From Spinactinospora alkalitolerans (GTDB lineage: Bacteria; Actinomycetota; Actinomycetes; Streptosporangiales; Streptosporangiaceae), in contig NZ_JACCCC010000001.1 in the NCBI RefSeq assembly GCF_013408795.1, forward strand, positions 3,782,001 through 3,846,000: a DNA stretch of 64,000 nt, given 5' to 3'. The position numbers and the translations under genes were made by a program. Of this stretch, positions 23,668 through 35,329 are shown piece by piece (positions within the stretch are counted from its first letter, which is position 1; each line of letters opens with the position of its first letter). The notes beneath the pieces were generated by a model. The model did not search any database. It was not told the DNA's origin and was given only the letters and a program-made list of their open reading frames with translations.

Positions 23668-24858
23668 TCATGCGTCCGGCCAGCCCTCCGGCAGCACGTC
23701 GGCACCGCTGCCGGCCGCCCGGCGCAGGCGCTCGCGGAAGTCGTCGTGCAGGGCGCGCCCCCACACGTACTCGCCGGGCGTGCGCACCGCCTGCTCGATC
23801 GCCTCGCGCAGCACCGCGGCGTGCGTCTCGTTGCCCGCCAGCGGCACCGCAAGCCGGGTGTAGATCTGGTTGACCGCCAGGAACAGCTCACCCGTCAGCA
23901 ACGGCACGTTGTCCTGGGCGACGGCGGCCTCGATGTAGGGGTCCCACCACGCCGCGGCCGCATCGCCGTCCGCGCCGGCCCGCTCGGCGGACTCGGGATC
24001 GGGCGCGAGGAAACCGCGCCGCAGCCGTGCCCTGACCTCGTCGCCCACCTCGGGGACGGGGTGGGCGAGCCCGTGCTCCCACGCCTCGCCCGCGCCGTCG
24101 GCGTCACCGCGCACGGCCAGCAGCCTGGCCAGCAGCTCCACCGCGGCACCGGCCGTGCCGGGATCCACGGGGACCCCGTCGCGCGCGGCGTCGCCCGCGT
24201 CCGCGACCGCGGCCCCGAACTCCCCGATCGCCCATTCCACGTGGACCGCGCCGAGCAGCATCCGCAGCCCGGGGTGCTCCCCCACCGCCAGCCCCCGGTG
24301 GACGACGTCGGCGGCCGCGTCCACCGCACCGCGGGCCAGCAGCCGCTCGGCGTAGTCGCGCGCCGCCTCCGGCACGATCGCGGCCTCGTCGGCCGCCAGC
24401 ACCCGCTCCCAGTGCCCGCGCGCGCCCTCGACGTCGCCGCGCTCCTCCGCGAGCCGGGCGAGCCCGTGGTGCGCCGCCGGGGTGTAGCGGTTGTTGCCGA
24501 AGTCCAGCACCCGCCGCCACGCCTCCCGGGCCTCCTGGTCGGCGCCCGCGCCCTCGTAGGAGACGGCCAGGTGGTAGGCCGCGCGCGGGGCGAACTCGGG
24601 GTGGCCGGTGCCGATCGCGATCAGGTCGGCCTCGCGGGCCGCGCCGACGTCGCCGGAGTCGTGGCGCACCACGGCCAGCCCGAGCGCGGCACGGGCCCGA
24701 TAACGGGGGTCCTCGCCGGCCAGGACCTGCTCGTACACCTGCGCGGCTCGTTTGAGGTGGCCGCTCTCGGCCAGGTCGCGCGCCTGGTCGCACAGGCTCG
24801 CGTAGTCCGGCCCGTCGGAGGCGGCGTCGGAGGCGGAGGCGCCGTGCGTCGCGGTCAT
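23668..24858 (-). CDS. Tetratricopeptide-repeat protein
   Basis: A 396-residue TPR protein. Repeats are visible as DQARDLAESGHLKRAAQVYE, ALGLAVVRHDSGDVGAAREA, LAVSYEGAGADQEAREAWRR, and HGLARLAEERGDVEGARGHW, covering residues about 20-250. The C-terminal third (LLTGELFLAVNQIYTRLAVP, EAIEQAVRTPGEYVWGRAL) has no recognised domain. Such proteins are scaffolds; a partner cannot be named. A TAGTCT -10-like box lies near 24937 on this strand. The 330-nt gap to the Uma2 gene (24859-25190) holds no other visible feature. Confidence 0.8.
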   Translation of the reverse strand: MTATHGASASDAASDGPDYASLCDQARDLAESGHLKRAAQVYEQVLAGEDPRYRARAALGLAVVRHDSGDVGAAREADLIAIGTGHPEFAPRAAYHLAVSYEGAGADQEAREAWRRVLDFGNNRYTPAAHHGLARLAEERGDVEGARGHWERVLAADEAAIVPEAARDYAERLLARGAVDAAADVVHRGLAVGEHPGLRMLLGAVHVEWAIGEFGAAVADAGDAARDGVPVDPGTAGAAVELLARLLAVRGDADGAGEAWEHGLAHPVPEVGDEVRARLRRGFLAPDPESAERAGADGDAAAAWWDPYIEAAVAQDNVPLLTGELFLAVNQIYTRLAVPLAGNETHAAVLREAIEQAVRTPGEYVWGRALHDDFRERLRRAAGSGADVLPEGWPDA

Positions 24859-25190
24859 GCGTGGCCACTTTCAACGCGGAGGGGTGACTTCCACCGGCCC
24901 GCGCGGCGACGCGACCCGGTCGGGCGGCTCTCAGACTAGCCGCTCGGTTCCACGCAAGCCGATCGTCCATGCCCGGAAACACGGAACTTCAGAGTAGATA
25001 GCAGCTACCTTTACGGCGTAGATCTCAAAGAGTGAGCGATGGGGCCGGATGCCCGACGGGGGTCATCGTCGGTGTCCGGCGATCCGGAGTCACTCCATCG
25101 AGACGTCCGATGAAGTCGCCACCGCGCCGAGAGCCACCGCCTGGACCAGCACCGGTCCAGGCGGGACACTCCGCACCGAGTCGGCACGGG

Positions 25191-25790
25191 TCATCCGTAG
25201 GGCAGGAACTCTCCGGTGTCGAGGTCGAAGTCAAAGGGCTTGGGCAGCGTCAGCTTCTCCCCGAAGTCGCGCGTGGTCTTTTCCTTGTACTGCTTGGCCT
25301 GGGGATTGGAGTAGAGCGTGGCCTGGGCCTGCAAGGGATCGATCAGCAGGTAGAACTCGATGACCGCCTCGGCGTAGATCTCCAGTTTGGTGACGCGGTC
25401 CTGATTCGGCTTTCCCTTCGAGGCGACCTCTGCGACCAGCAGCACATCATCCGGAGGGATCATATGATCGTCCGTGATCAGGAGCTCCTTCGGAGCGACG
25501 AAGAGATCCGGAACCACGCTCCTGTCCAGGTGCGGCATGCGGATTTCCAGATAGGTCTCGTTGTCATACCCCTCCGGCAACCGCGGGGTGAGCTGGAGGT
25601 CGAGCGCACGGACATTGCGCTGGTGCTTGCCTACAGGGCATGCGGACACGGTGATCGTTTCCCCATCCAGGACCTCCGCCCGTACGCCCCGGGGAAGATC
25701 CATGGCATCGAGCAGGGCGAAGAGTTCCACCGACTGTGGCGTCCGACCTCCGTCGGCCGCCGTCGCCTTTTCAGGGGCGAACGTCGTCAT
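25191..25790 (-). CDS. Uma2 family endonuclease-like protein (DUF820)
   Basis: A 199-residue Uma2/DUF820 protein with a PD-(D/E)xK-like fold: VVPDLFVAPKELLI (Asp) and DVLLVAEVASKGKPNQDRVT (Glu and Lys region), then KLEIYAEAVIEFYLLIDP, a family hallmark. The family is abundant in actinobacteria and cyanobacteria and is predicted to be nuclease-like, often associated with mobile DNA; its role is not established. ATG 25790 has AGGAG six nt upstream; a start at 25814 is less likely. Confidence 0.85.
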   Translation of the reverse strand: MTTFAPEKATAADGGRTPQSVELFALLDAMDLPRGVRAEVLDGETITVSACPVGKHQRNVRALDLQLTPRLPEGYDNETYLEIRMPHLDRSVVPDLFVAPKELLITDDHMIPPDDVLLVAEVASKGKPNQDRVTKLEIYAEAVIEFYLLIDPLQAQATLYSNPQAKQYKEKTTRDFGEKLTLPKPFDFDLDTGEFLPYG

Positions 25791-25830
25791 CTTTGACTCC
25801 TCTTTTTCGGACACTGACGATCACACCCTG

Positions 25831-25926
25831 TCATAAGACGGTGACGTTTCTTCCGTGCTCGCTGCGTTCCACCCGATAACGGACGGTGGCGCCGGCACCC
25901 GCCGCCACGGGTTCCGACGCCACCAT
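25831..25926 (-). CDS. Possible 31-residue peptide after gcvP
   Basis: A short ORF (MVASEPVAAGAGATVRYRVE...) starts 18 nt after the gcvP stop, with GGTGAGG eight nt before its ATG. No family is recognised. It could be a small co-transcribed peptide or chance. Confidence 0.2.
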   Translation of the reverse strand: MVASEPVAAGAGATVRYRVERSEHGRNVTVL

Positions 25927-25943
25927 TATCGCCTCACCTGCCG

Positions 25944-28835
<2,892 letters not shown>

Positions 28836-28929
28836 GGAGACCTCCTGGTCGCTGGGCCGGCGAGCGGCTTGCTCCTTGGTCTCCCCCTCTGTCACCTAAC
28901 GTGCGGTCGCGCCACGGGCGTCACCGCCC

Positions 28930-29030
28930 GCCGTGCTCCAGAGTGCCTCTCCACACGGTCCTTTTGCCTGAGAGGTTACTGGGGAGTCTTGCCCCGTCGG
29001 CGCCCCGCGAAGGGTCTCTCCCGTGTGGTA
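28930..29030 (-). ncRNA. Glycine riboswitch (single aptamer)
   Basis: On the minus strand, CCACACGG (29028-29021) pairs with CCGTGTGG (28958-28951) as P1. Between them are the conserved glycine-aptamer motifs GGGAGAGACC, CGACGGGGCAA and CTCTCAGGCAAAAGGAC, and the 3' flank AGAGGCACTCTGGA is the usual tail. Only one aptamer is present; no second copy is seen up to 29160. A CGGGCG-GTGA-CGCCCG hairpin (28915-28930) follows and may be the expression platform for gcvP, 115 nt downstream. Confidence 0.9.
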
Positions 29031-29193
29031 TCAACGGCTGGTTCTCATTGCGTTCTCACTGCATTATCCCGTAACCGGCGCGCCCCCGCGATCGGCGGGC
29101 CCCGCTTCCGCGGTGACCCACTGTGACGCGCAGAGGGCACAGGTCACTCTTCGACCGTACTGGATGCGGGGGGTGCGGTGGCGAGAGGGCGGT

Positions 29194-29796
29194 TCAGCCC
29201 GTGCGGCGCTGCCTGCGGCGGCGCGCCAGCTCGTCGGCGGGATGCGGGTCGTCGGGCAGCGGCGCGTCGAGGTGCTCGCCGGGCACTTCGCTCAGCGATC
29301 CCTCCAGTTCGCGCCAGACCCGGCCCAGCGCGATGCCGAACACGCCCTGGCCGCTCTGCAGCAGGTCGGCGACCTCGTCGGGCGAGGTGCACTCGTAGAC
29401 GCTGACGCCGTCGCTCATGAGGGTGACCTGGGCGAGGTCGGAGGCGCCGCGCCGCTGCAGGTGCTGGACCGACGCGCGGATCTGCTGCAGGGAGATCCCG
29501 GTGTCGAGGAGCCGCTTGACGACCTTGAGGATCAGGATGTCGCGGAAGCTGTACAGGCGCTGAGCGGCCGAAGCGCCCGAGTCGCGCGCGGGCTCGACGC
29601 TGGGCTCGACCAGCCGGGTCCTCGCCCAGTAGTCGAGCTGGCGGTAGGTGATTCCGGCGGCCGCGCACGCTGCGGGACCGCGGTATCCGACGTCCTTTGG
29701 CAGCGCCACCACGTCCTCTTCACACAGCAGGCCCTGCTCGCCGGCTCGCCGTATCGCTGAACGCCTGTGGTCGGAGGCTTGCTGCTTGCCGCTCAT
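29194..29796 (-). CDS. MerR-family regulator (Rv1830-like)
   Basis: A 200-residue MerR-type protein. The DNA-binding domain is GYRGPAACAAAGITYRQLDY with WARTRLVEPSV, then LYSFRDILILKVVKRLLDTG and ISLQQIRASVQHLQRRG. The C-terminal region SDGVSVYECTSPDEVADLLQ and SGQGVFGIALGRVWRELEG matches the mycobacterial Rv1830 type, usually encoded beside garA, ftsR and a DUF151 gene. ATG 29796 (MSGKQQASDHRRSAIRR) is taken as the start. A good promoter on this strand consists of TTGACG (29913-29908), an 18-nt spacer and TACCTT (29889-29884). Confidence 0.88.
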   Translation of the reverse strand: MSGKQQASDHRRSAIRRAGEQGLLCEEDVVALPKDVGYRGPAACAAAGITYRQLDYWARTRLVEPSVEPARDSGASAAQRLYSFRDILILKVVKRLLDTGISLQQIRASVQHLQRRGASDLAQVTLMSDGVSVYECTSPDEVADLLQSGQGVFGIALGRVWRELEGSLSEVPGEHLDAPLPDDPHPADELARRRRQRRTG

Positions 29797-29883
29797 AACC
29801 GCCACGCCGAACCTCCGGCTCCTCGACCCGCGACGGTTCGACAAGGGGAGATAAAAGTTACGCCGCGGGTTCCTTCAGACAAG

Positions 29884-29913
29884 AAGGTAAGCCGGTGGGA
29901 TGTACAGCGTCAA
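29884..29913 (-). promoter_or_regulatory. Promoter of the Rv1830-like gene
   Basis: TTGACG and TACCTT, 18 bp apart on the minus strand, closely fit the housekeeping consensus. The transcript would have a leader of about 80 nt before the MerR gene. Confidence 0.55.
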
Positions 29914-29977
29914 CGACACTCATCGGCGCGTCGCAGAACCCCTCCGACTGCCCTGGGAACGCCCGCGCAAACATGAA

Positions 29978-30033
29978 CGGGGGCGCGACCCGGTGCCCGG
30001 GACCGCGGTCCCGGGCACCGGGTCGCGCCCCCG
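29978..30033. terminator. 56-nt perfect palindrome, bidirectional terminator-like
   Basis: A perfect 28-bp-arm palindrome with no loop, GC-rich and centred at 30005/30006. It starts 23 nt after the DUF151 stop, between that gene and the MerR promoter, so it probably terminates the DUF151 transcript. It is much longer than a typical terminator stem and lacks a T-tract. With no unpaired loop it may extrude as a cruciform. Confidence 0.7.
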
Positions 30034-30055
30034 ACGCCGTTCCATGCCCGTATCT

Positions 30056-30526
30056 TCAGGTGGTGCGTCCGAAGTCCTCGGGCGTGATGTTGTCCAGGAA
30101 CTCCCTGAACTTCTCGACCTCGTCCTCCTGCTCGTCGGGAATCGGCACCCCGGCCTCCTCGATGACGTCGTCGCGCGCGTAGATGGGCGCACCCGTACGC
30201 AGCGCGAGCGCGATGGAGTCCGACGGCCTGGCGCTGACCTCGACCCCGTTGGAGAACACCAGCTCGGCGTAGAAGATGCCGTCGCGCAGAGCGGTGATGT
30301 TCACGGTGCTGAGGGTCGCGTCCAGGGCGTCGAGCACGTCACGGAAGAGGTCATGGGTGAGTGGTCGGGCGGGCATCACGCCCTGCTGGGCCAGGGCGAT
30401 GGCGGTGGCTTCGACCGCGCCGATCCAGATGGGCAGGTAGCGCTCCCCATCCGACTCCCTGAGCAGGACGATCGGTTGATTCGAGGGCATCTCGACCCGG
30501 ACGCCGACAACCTCCATGTGCTTCAC
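30056..30526 (-). CDS. Bifunctional nuclease family protein (DUF151)
   Basis: A 156-residue DUF151 protein (Rv1829-like; the plant member is a bifunctional nuclease). Family motifs: MEVVGVRVEMPSNQPIVLL, RYLPIWIGAVEATAIALA, RPLTHDLFRDVLDALDA and SARPSDSIALALRTGAPIY. The start GTG 30526 (VKHMEVVGV) is the family standard; the ATG at 30565 in the leader is rejected. It is part of the conserved GarA-MerR-DUF151-MerR neighbourhood, but the MerR gene normally upstream (FtsR type) is absent: the 286 nt up to the FHA gene contain no ORF of that type. Confidence 0.92.
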   Translation of the reverse strand: MKHMEVVGVRVEMPSNQPIVLLRESDGERYLPIWIGAVEATAIALAQQGVMPARPLTHDLFRDVLDALDATLSTVNITALRDGIFYAELVFSNGVEVSARPSDSIALALRTGAPIYARDDVIEEAGVPIPDEQEDEVEKFREFLDNITPEDFGRTT

Positions 30527-30812
30527 TGCGGCTCCGTCCCACGACTTGTCGTGCCGGAGGGGCACTCGCCAAGGTGTGCTCTGCTCCGTCTTTCACGGTA
30601 CACCGCCGATGCCCGACCGTGTCGGAAAGGAGGTCCGGGCCTCGGTCCGGCGGTCGCCGGACACCCGTGTCGGCCGGTGCCCCCGCGACGCGGACCGGGA
30701 CGGCCCGCCCCGCGTCGCGCCTCGGTGGCGGTCTTCGTTACAAGGCTGTCCGGCTTGGAGGTGGTGCAAACCTCTGCCGGGCGCGGGCCGGCCGCACGGC
30801 CCCCGCGCCCGC

Positions 30813-31358
30813 TCAGCCGCGCCGCGGGCCGGTCAGCAGCACCAGGCGGAACTTGCCGATCTGCACCTCGTCGCCGCCGCCGATCTCGGCCTCGTCGATG
30901 CGCTCGCGGTTGACGTAGGTGCCGTTGAGGCTGCCGACGTCGCGCACGCCGAAGGACTCCCCGCGACGGAAGAACTCCACGTGCCGGCGCGACACCGTGA
31001 CGTCGTCCAGGAAGATGTCGCTGTTGGGGTGCCGGCCGGCCGTGGTGACGTCGCTGTCCAGCAGGAAGCGGCTCCCTGCGTTGGGGCCCCGCTTGACCAC
31101 CAGCAGCGCGGTGCCCGGCGGCAGGGCCTCGACGGCGCCGGGGTCGGTGCCGACGTCCTCGCCGGCCTCGGCCTCGGCCTCCAGGGCCTGGATGCCGGAG
31201 ATGGAGATCGTGGACGTGGTCTCGCCGACGGAGTCGCGGTGCTCGCGGGGCTGCGGGGCCTCCTGTCCGGCCCTGCGGATGGGCGAACCACAGTTGGAGC
31301 AGAAACGGGCATCATCCGCAACGGCGTGACCGCACTGCGTGCAGTAAACGCTCGACAT
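30813..31358 (-). CDS. garA: FHA-domain protein, GarA/OdhI-like with zinc ribbon
   Basis: A 181-residue protein. Residues 6-23 form a CxxC...CxxC zinc ribbon (YCTQCGHAVADDARFCSNCG). Residues 45-50 (GETTST) match the ETTxS/T phosphorylation motif of GarA/OdhI, which is modified by the kinases PknB and PknG. The FHA domain (residues about 85-175) has GRHPNSDIFLDDVTVSRRHV and DVGSLNGTYVNRERI with the phospho-Thr-binding Arg, Ser and Asn. Homologs inhibit 2-oxoglutarate dehydrogenase and activate glutamate synthesis when unphosphorylated. The zinc ribbon is the unusual part. The upstream region (31359-31832) has no gene. Confidence 0.85.
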   Translation of the reverse strand: MSSVYCTQCGHAVADDARFCSNCGSPIRRAGQEAPQPREHRDSVGETTSTISISGIQALEAEAEAGEDVGTDPGAVEALPPGTALLVVKRGPNAGSRFLLDSDVTTAGRHPNSDIFLDDVTVSRRHVEFFRRGESFGVRDVGSLNGTYVNRERIDEAEIGGGDEVQIGKFRLVLLTGPRRG

Positions 31359-31832
31359 CGGTCGGCTCGGCCTCCTACCGCACGGGGCGGTGCTTGATCG
31401 GACTGGTGCTCTTCGGGTCGGGGCGACCGGATGCGCCGGTCACCGCCGGGGAGGAGTGCGGCACGCGCCGCCCCGCCGCCTCACCACGCGGGTTCTCCCA
31501 AGTTCTCATCTCCCATGATCGGCCCACTTCGCGCCATCCGCCACCTCCGTTCACCGGTGGTCCCGCCGAAAGGAGCGGGGACGTCGTGGTTCTGACGGGA
31601 ACACTCGACTCTAAACCATATCCGTGCCCCGACCGTGCCCGCCCGCACCCGCGTTCCCCTCCGATTTCGGCCGACATCAGCCGACACCGACCGACATCGG
31701 ACGCCGGCGCGCCCCGCCGGACAGGACCGGGGAGAGGGTGGCGGCGCGGGCGCGCCGACCCCGCTGGCCGGCCGTCCGCGGGGCGCCGCGCAGGCACCCC
31801 GCGGACCGGGCGCGGCCGGAGGCGGGGCCCGC

Positions 31833-34340
31833 TCAGCCCTCGGCCCGCTCGACCACCGCGGCCCACTCCTCCAGCAGCCGTTGGGCGGTGTCCTTGTCCG
31901 GTCCTTCGGCCCACAGGTGGGTGACCGCCTCGGCGGTGTCGGGCAGGATCAGCGCCCAGGAGCCGCCGGGCTGAAGGACCCGGACGCCGTCGGTGGTGTC
32001 GATCTCGCGGCCCTCCGCGGCCTCCACCACCTCGCGCATGACGCTGCCCTTGACGGCCCACGGGGTGGGGACCGAACGGCGCAGCAGGTGCGCCTCGGGG
32101 ATCCGCTTGTCGATCTGGCTGAGCGACAGCTTGGTGCGCGCCACCAGCCCCAGCAGCCGAACGAACGCGGCGATGCCGTCGCTGGTGCGGGAGAACTCCG
32201 GCAGGACGAACCCGCCCCTGCCGTCGGCGGCGAACACGATGTCGTCGGCCATCGCGGCCTTGGTGAGCTCGTCGGTGGCCGTGGGCGTCCACTGCACCTC
32301 GGCGCCGTGGAACCGGGCCACCTGCTCGGCCACCCTGGTCGTGGTGACCGGGAGCGCCACCCGGCCGCCGTGGCGTTCGGCGGCCACGAGGTCCAGCACC
32401 ACCAGCAGCGCCCGCTCGTTGTCGACCAGCTCGCCGTTCTCGTCGACGATGGCCAGCCGTTCGGCCACGGGGTCGAAGCGCACCCCGAAGTCGGCCCTGG
32501 AGGAGGCCACCAGCTCGCCCAGCCGCTGCAGGTCGCGCATCTGCTTGGCCAGGGTGTCGGTGGGCGAGGCCTCGTCGAGCCGGTTGTTGACGGTGAGCAC
32601 GTCGGCCCCGATCCGGCCCAGCAGCGCCGGCAGGATCAGCGATCCGGTGCCGCCCGCGCAGTCCACGACGACCTTCAGCCCCGCCTCGGCCACCCCGGAG
32701 GTGTCGATGCGGCGCAGCAGCTCGTGCGCGTAGTTCTCCACGCCTCGGGAGGGGAAGGACAGCTCGGCGATCTCACCGGGGAAGGCCCTGCGGTACTCCT
32801 GGCGGGAGAACACGCGCTCCAGCTTGCGCTGCGCGGCCGGCGAGAGGTCGGCGCCGCTCTCGTCGAGGAAGATGATGTCGACCGACTGCGGGTCGCCCGG
32901 TGTGGTCCGCAGCGAGATGCCGCCGCCCAGCCCGCTCTGCCCGGTGTGGAAGCGCGCCACCGGCAGCGGCACGGCCTCCAGGTCCTGGACGTTGATGGCG
33001 CCCGCGGTCAACGCGCTGATCACGGCACGCTTGAGGGTGCGGGCCGCCCTGGAGACGTCCCTGGAGGTGGTGACCACCGTGCCCTTCTTCAGCGTGGTGG
33101 CGTAGGCGCTGGCCAGCCGCACCGCGAGCTCGGGCGTGATCTCCACGTTGATCAGGCCCGAGACGCCGCGGGGACCGAACAGCGAGCGCTGCCCGCGCGA
33201 CTCCCAGATGACGTTGGTGTTGACGACCGCTCCGGCCTCGATCGTCTTGAAGGGATAGACCTTGATGTCGTTGGCCAGGTAGGCCTCGGACTCGATGACG
33301 CATTCCTCGCCGACGACGGTGCCCTCTTCGATCCGGGTGCTCGCCATGACGTCGGTGTTCTTGCCGATGACGCAGCCGCGCAGGTTGGTGCTGGCCCCGA
33401 CGTAGACGTTGTCGTGGATCACCGCCCGGTGCAGGAACGCCTCGGAGCGGACGACGACGTTGCTGCCGAGCACGGTGAACTCGCGCAGCTCCGCCCCGGC
33501 CTCGACCTTGGCGTAGTCGCCGATGTAGAGCGGGCCCTTGAGGACGGCGTCGGCGTCGACCTCGGCGCCCTCGGCGACCCAGATGCCCGGGGACATCTCG
33601 AAGCCGTCGATCTCCACGTCGACCTTGCCGGAGAGCACGTCGGCCTGGGAGCGCAGGTAGCTCTCGTGGGTGCCCACGTCCTCCCAGTAGCCGTCGGCGA
33701 TGTAGCCGTAGAGCGGGGCGCCCTCCTCCAGCAGCTTGGGGAAGACGTCCTTCGACCAGTCGACGACCTCGCCCTCGGCGACGTGGTCGAGGACATCGGG
33801 CTCCATGATGTAGATGCCGGTGTTGACGGTGTCGGAGAAGACCTGCCCCCAGGTGGGCTTCTCCAGGAACCGCTGGATGCGCCCCTGCTCGTCGACGATG
33901 ATGATGCCGAACTCCAGCGGGTTGGCGACCCGCTTGAGCCCGATCGTCACCTTCGCGCCGTTCTCGCGGTGGAAGCGCACCATGTCGGTGAGGTCGATGT
34001 CGGTGAGCGCGTCTCCGGAGATGACGATGAACGGCTCGCCGCGGAGGTGCTCCTCGGCGTTCTTGACGCTGCCCGCCGTGCCGAGGGGGACTTCCTCGGC
34101 CACGTAGTGCAGGTTCATGCCGAGCTCTTCGCCGTCGCCGAAGTAGTTGCGGATCAGCGTGGCGAGGAACTGCACGGTCACAACCGTGTCGTCGAAGCCG
34201 TGCCGCTTGAGCAGACGCAGCACGTGTTCCATGATGGGTCGGTTCACGACCGGCAGAAGTGGCTTGGGCTGGTTGGCCGTCATCGGGCGAAGCCGGGTGC
34301 CCTCTCCCCCGGCCATCACGACCGCCTTCATCGGGGCCAC
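31833..34340 (-). CDS. Nucleotidyltransferase-phosphomannomutase fusion
   Basis: An 835-residue fusion. The N-terminal third is a nucleotidyltransferase (MKAVVMAGGEGTRLRPMTAN, FVISGDALTDIDLT) joined to left-handed-helix hexapeptide repeats (residues about 255-370). The C-terminal half is phosphohexomutase-like (VVTTSRDVSRAARTLKRAVI at the active-site loop, VDCAGGTGSLILPALLGRIG, FGVRFDPVAERLAIVDENGE). Actinobacterial members are annotated as mannose-1-phosphate guanylyltransferase/phosphomannomutase and probably supply GDP-mannose or a related nucleotide sugar. The mutase loop reads TSRDVSRA rather than TASHNP, so mutase activity is uncertain. The 46-nt gap from the CDP-alcohol gene suggests co-transcription. 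Confidence 0.9.
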   Translation of the reverse strand: MAPMKAVVMAGGEGTRLRPMTANQPKPLLPVVNRPIMEHVLRLLKRHGFDDTVVTVQFLATLIRNYFGDGEELGMNLHYVAEEVPLGTAGSVKNAEEHLRGEPFIVISGDALTDIDLTDMVRFHRENGAKVTIGLKRVANPLEFGIIIVDEQGRIQRFLEKPTWGQVFSDTVNTGIYIMEPDVLDHVAEGEVVDWSKDVFPKLLEEGAPLYGYIADGYWEDVGTHESYLRSQADVLSGKVDVEIDGFEMSPGIWVAEGAEVDADAVLKGPLYIGDYAKVEAGAELREFTVLGSNVVVRSEAFLHRAVIHDNVYVGASTNLRGCVIGKNTDVMASTRIEEGTVVGEECVIESEAYLANDIKVYPFKTIEAGAVVNTNVIWESRGQRSLFGPRGVSGLINVEITPELAVRLASAYATTLKKGTVVTTSRDVSRAARTLKRAVISALTAGAINVQDLEAVPLPVARFHTGQSGLGGGISLRTTPGDPQSVDIIFLDESGADLSPAAQRKLERVFSRQEYRRAFPGEIAELSFPSRGVENYAHELLRRIDTSGVAEAGLKVVVDCAGGTGSLILPALLGRIGADVLTVNNRLDEASPTDTLAKQMRDLQRLGELVASSRADFGVRFDPVAERLAIVDENGELVDNERALLVVLDLVAAERHGGRVALPVTTTRVAEQVARFHGAEVQWTPTATDELTKAAMADDIVFAADGRGGFVLPEFSRTSDGIAAFVRLLGLVARTKLSLSQIDKRIPEAHLLRRSVPTPWAVKGSVMREVVEAAEGREIDTTDGVRVLQPGGSWALILPDTAEAVTHLWAEGPDKDTAQRLLEEWAAVVERAEG

Positions 34341-34386
34341 CCCCAGACCCCTGTCACGGTTCGGCGGAACGCCCTTGGGCGTGCTC

Positions 34387-35151
34387 TCATGGTGGGGACG
34401 TCGCTCCCTTCCTGCTGTCGCTGGACGGTGGCCCGGAGTCGCCGGCTCGACGGTCGATCGGCTTCTGCGCCGCCTGACCGCCTTCGATCACCTGTGGATC
34501 GTTCGCCGTGGCCGCCGCTCGCGCCGCGGGCTGTATACCCGGGTCGGTCGCGCGGTCGGCCCGCCGGGTCTGCCCGATCAGTCGCAGACCCTGAACCGCA
34601 TATAGCAATCCGGCCCACCAGTAAATAGCCGTTCCCCAGATCGCGAACGCCCAACCCACAATTTGCGCCACATCGCCGACAATGCCCTCATATCCGGCGA
34701 TGAACAGCAGCGGGAAGGAGTAGAGCAGGCACAGCGTGGCCGCCTTGCCCGCGAAATTGACCGGGAGGGGGCCGTAGCCGTAATGCCGCAGGATCGGCAG
34801 GGAGGCCACGATGAGGACGTCGCGCAGCACGAGGATCGCCATGAGCCACCACGGGACGATGTCGCGCACGACCAGTCCCAGCAGGGCGGCGAAGATGTAG
34901 AGCCGGTCGGCCATGGGGTCCAGGAACATGCCCAGCCTGCTGGTCTGGTTCCAGGCCCGCGCGATCTTGCCGTCCAGCCAGTCCGACACGCCGGCGAACG
35001 CCAGCACGCCCAGCGCCCACCAGTCGGCCCTGGGCCCGAGCACCAACCACAGGAAGAGGGGAACCCCGAGCAGGCGCACCATGCTGAGCAGGTTCGGGAC
35101 CGTCCAGACGCGGTCTTCCACCGGGTCCGCAGCATTCGTATGGATCGCCAC
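34387..35151 (-). CDS. CDP-alcohol phosphatidyltransferase
   Basis: A 254-residue integral membrane phospholipid-synthesis enzyme. The catalytic motif DGxxAR(x8)GxxxDxxxD is intact: DWLDGKIARAWNQTSRLGMF continuing LDPMADR. Several transmembrane helices flank it. PgsA-like or cardiolipin-synthase-like activity is likely, but the acceptor alcohol cannot be read from the sequence. The Pro/Ala-rich tail (residues about 215-254) is variable. GTG 35151 is chosen because GGGAGG precedes it and the protein then starts MAIHTNAADPVED. Confidence 0.9.
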   Translation of the reverse strand: MAIHTNAADPVEDRVWTVPNLLSMVRLLGVPLFLWLVLGPRADWWALGVLAFAGVSDWLDGKIARAWNQTSRLGMFLDPMADRLYIFAALLGLVVRDIVPWWLMAILVLRDVLIVASLPILRHYGYGPLPVNFAGKAATLCLLYSFPLLFIAGYEGIVGDVAQIVGWAFAIWGTAIYWWAGLLYAVQGLRLIGQTRRADRATDPGIQPAARAAATANDPQVIEGGQAAQKPIDRRAGDSGPPSSDSRKGATSPP

Positions 35152-35329
35152 CCCACCTCCCTCTCCCGATGCCGAGCCTACCCACTGCCACCCGGGAACG
35201 CGCTGCGGCGGGTGCGTGTCATCTCCAGGCCGGATCTTCACATAACAGACAAAAGTCCAAGATACGCGAACCATCCCATCCTCCCCCTGCCCTGCCTGCC
35301 AGGGAAGGATGCATCGGGAATCGGGGAGG

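Noticed and set aside
29031-29160. Second glycine aptamer upstream of the first
   Set aside because: None of the conserved aptamer motifs occurs in this stretch.
31635-34628. 997-residue plus-strand open frame opposite the nucleotidyltransferase/mutase fusion
   Set aside because: Shadow frame with low-complexity Asp/Val/Gly/Arg content and no motif.
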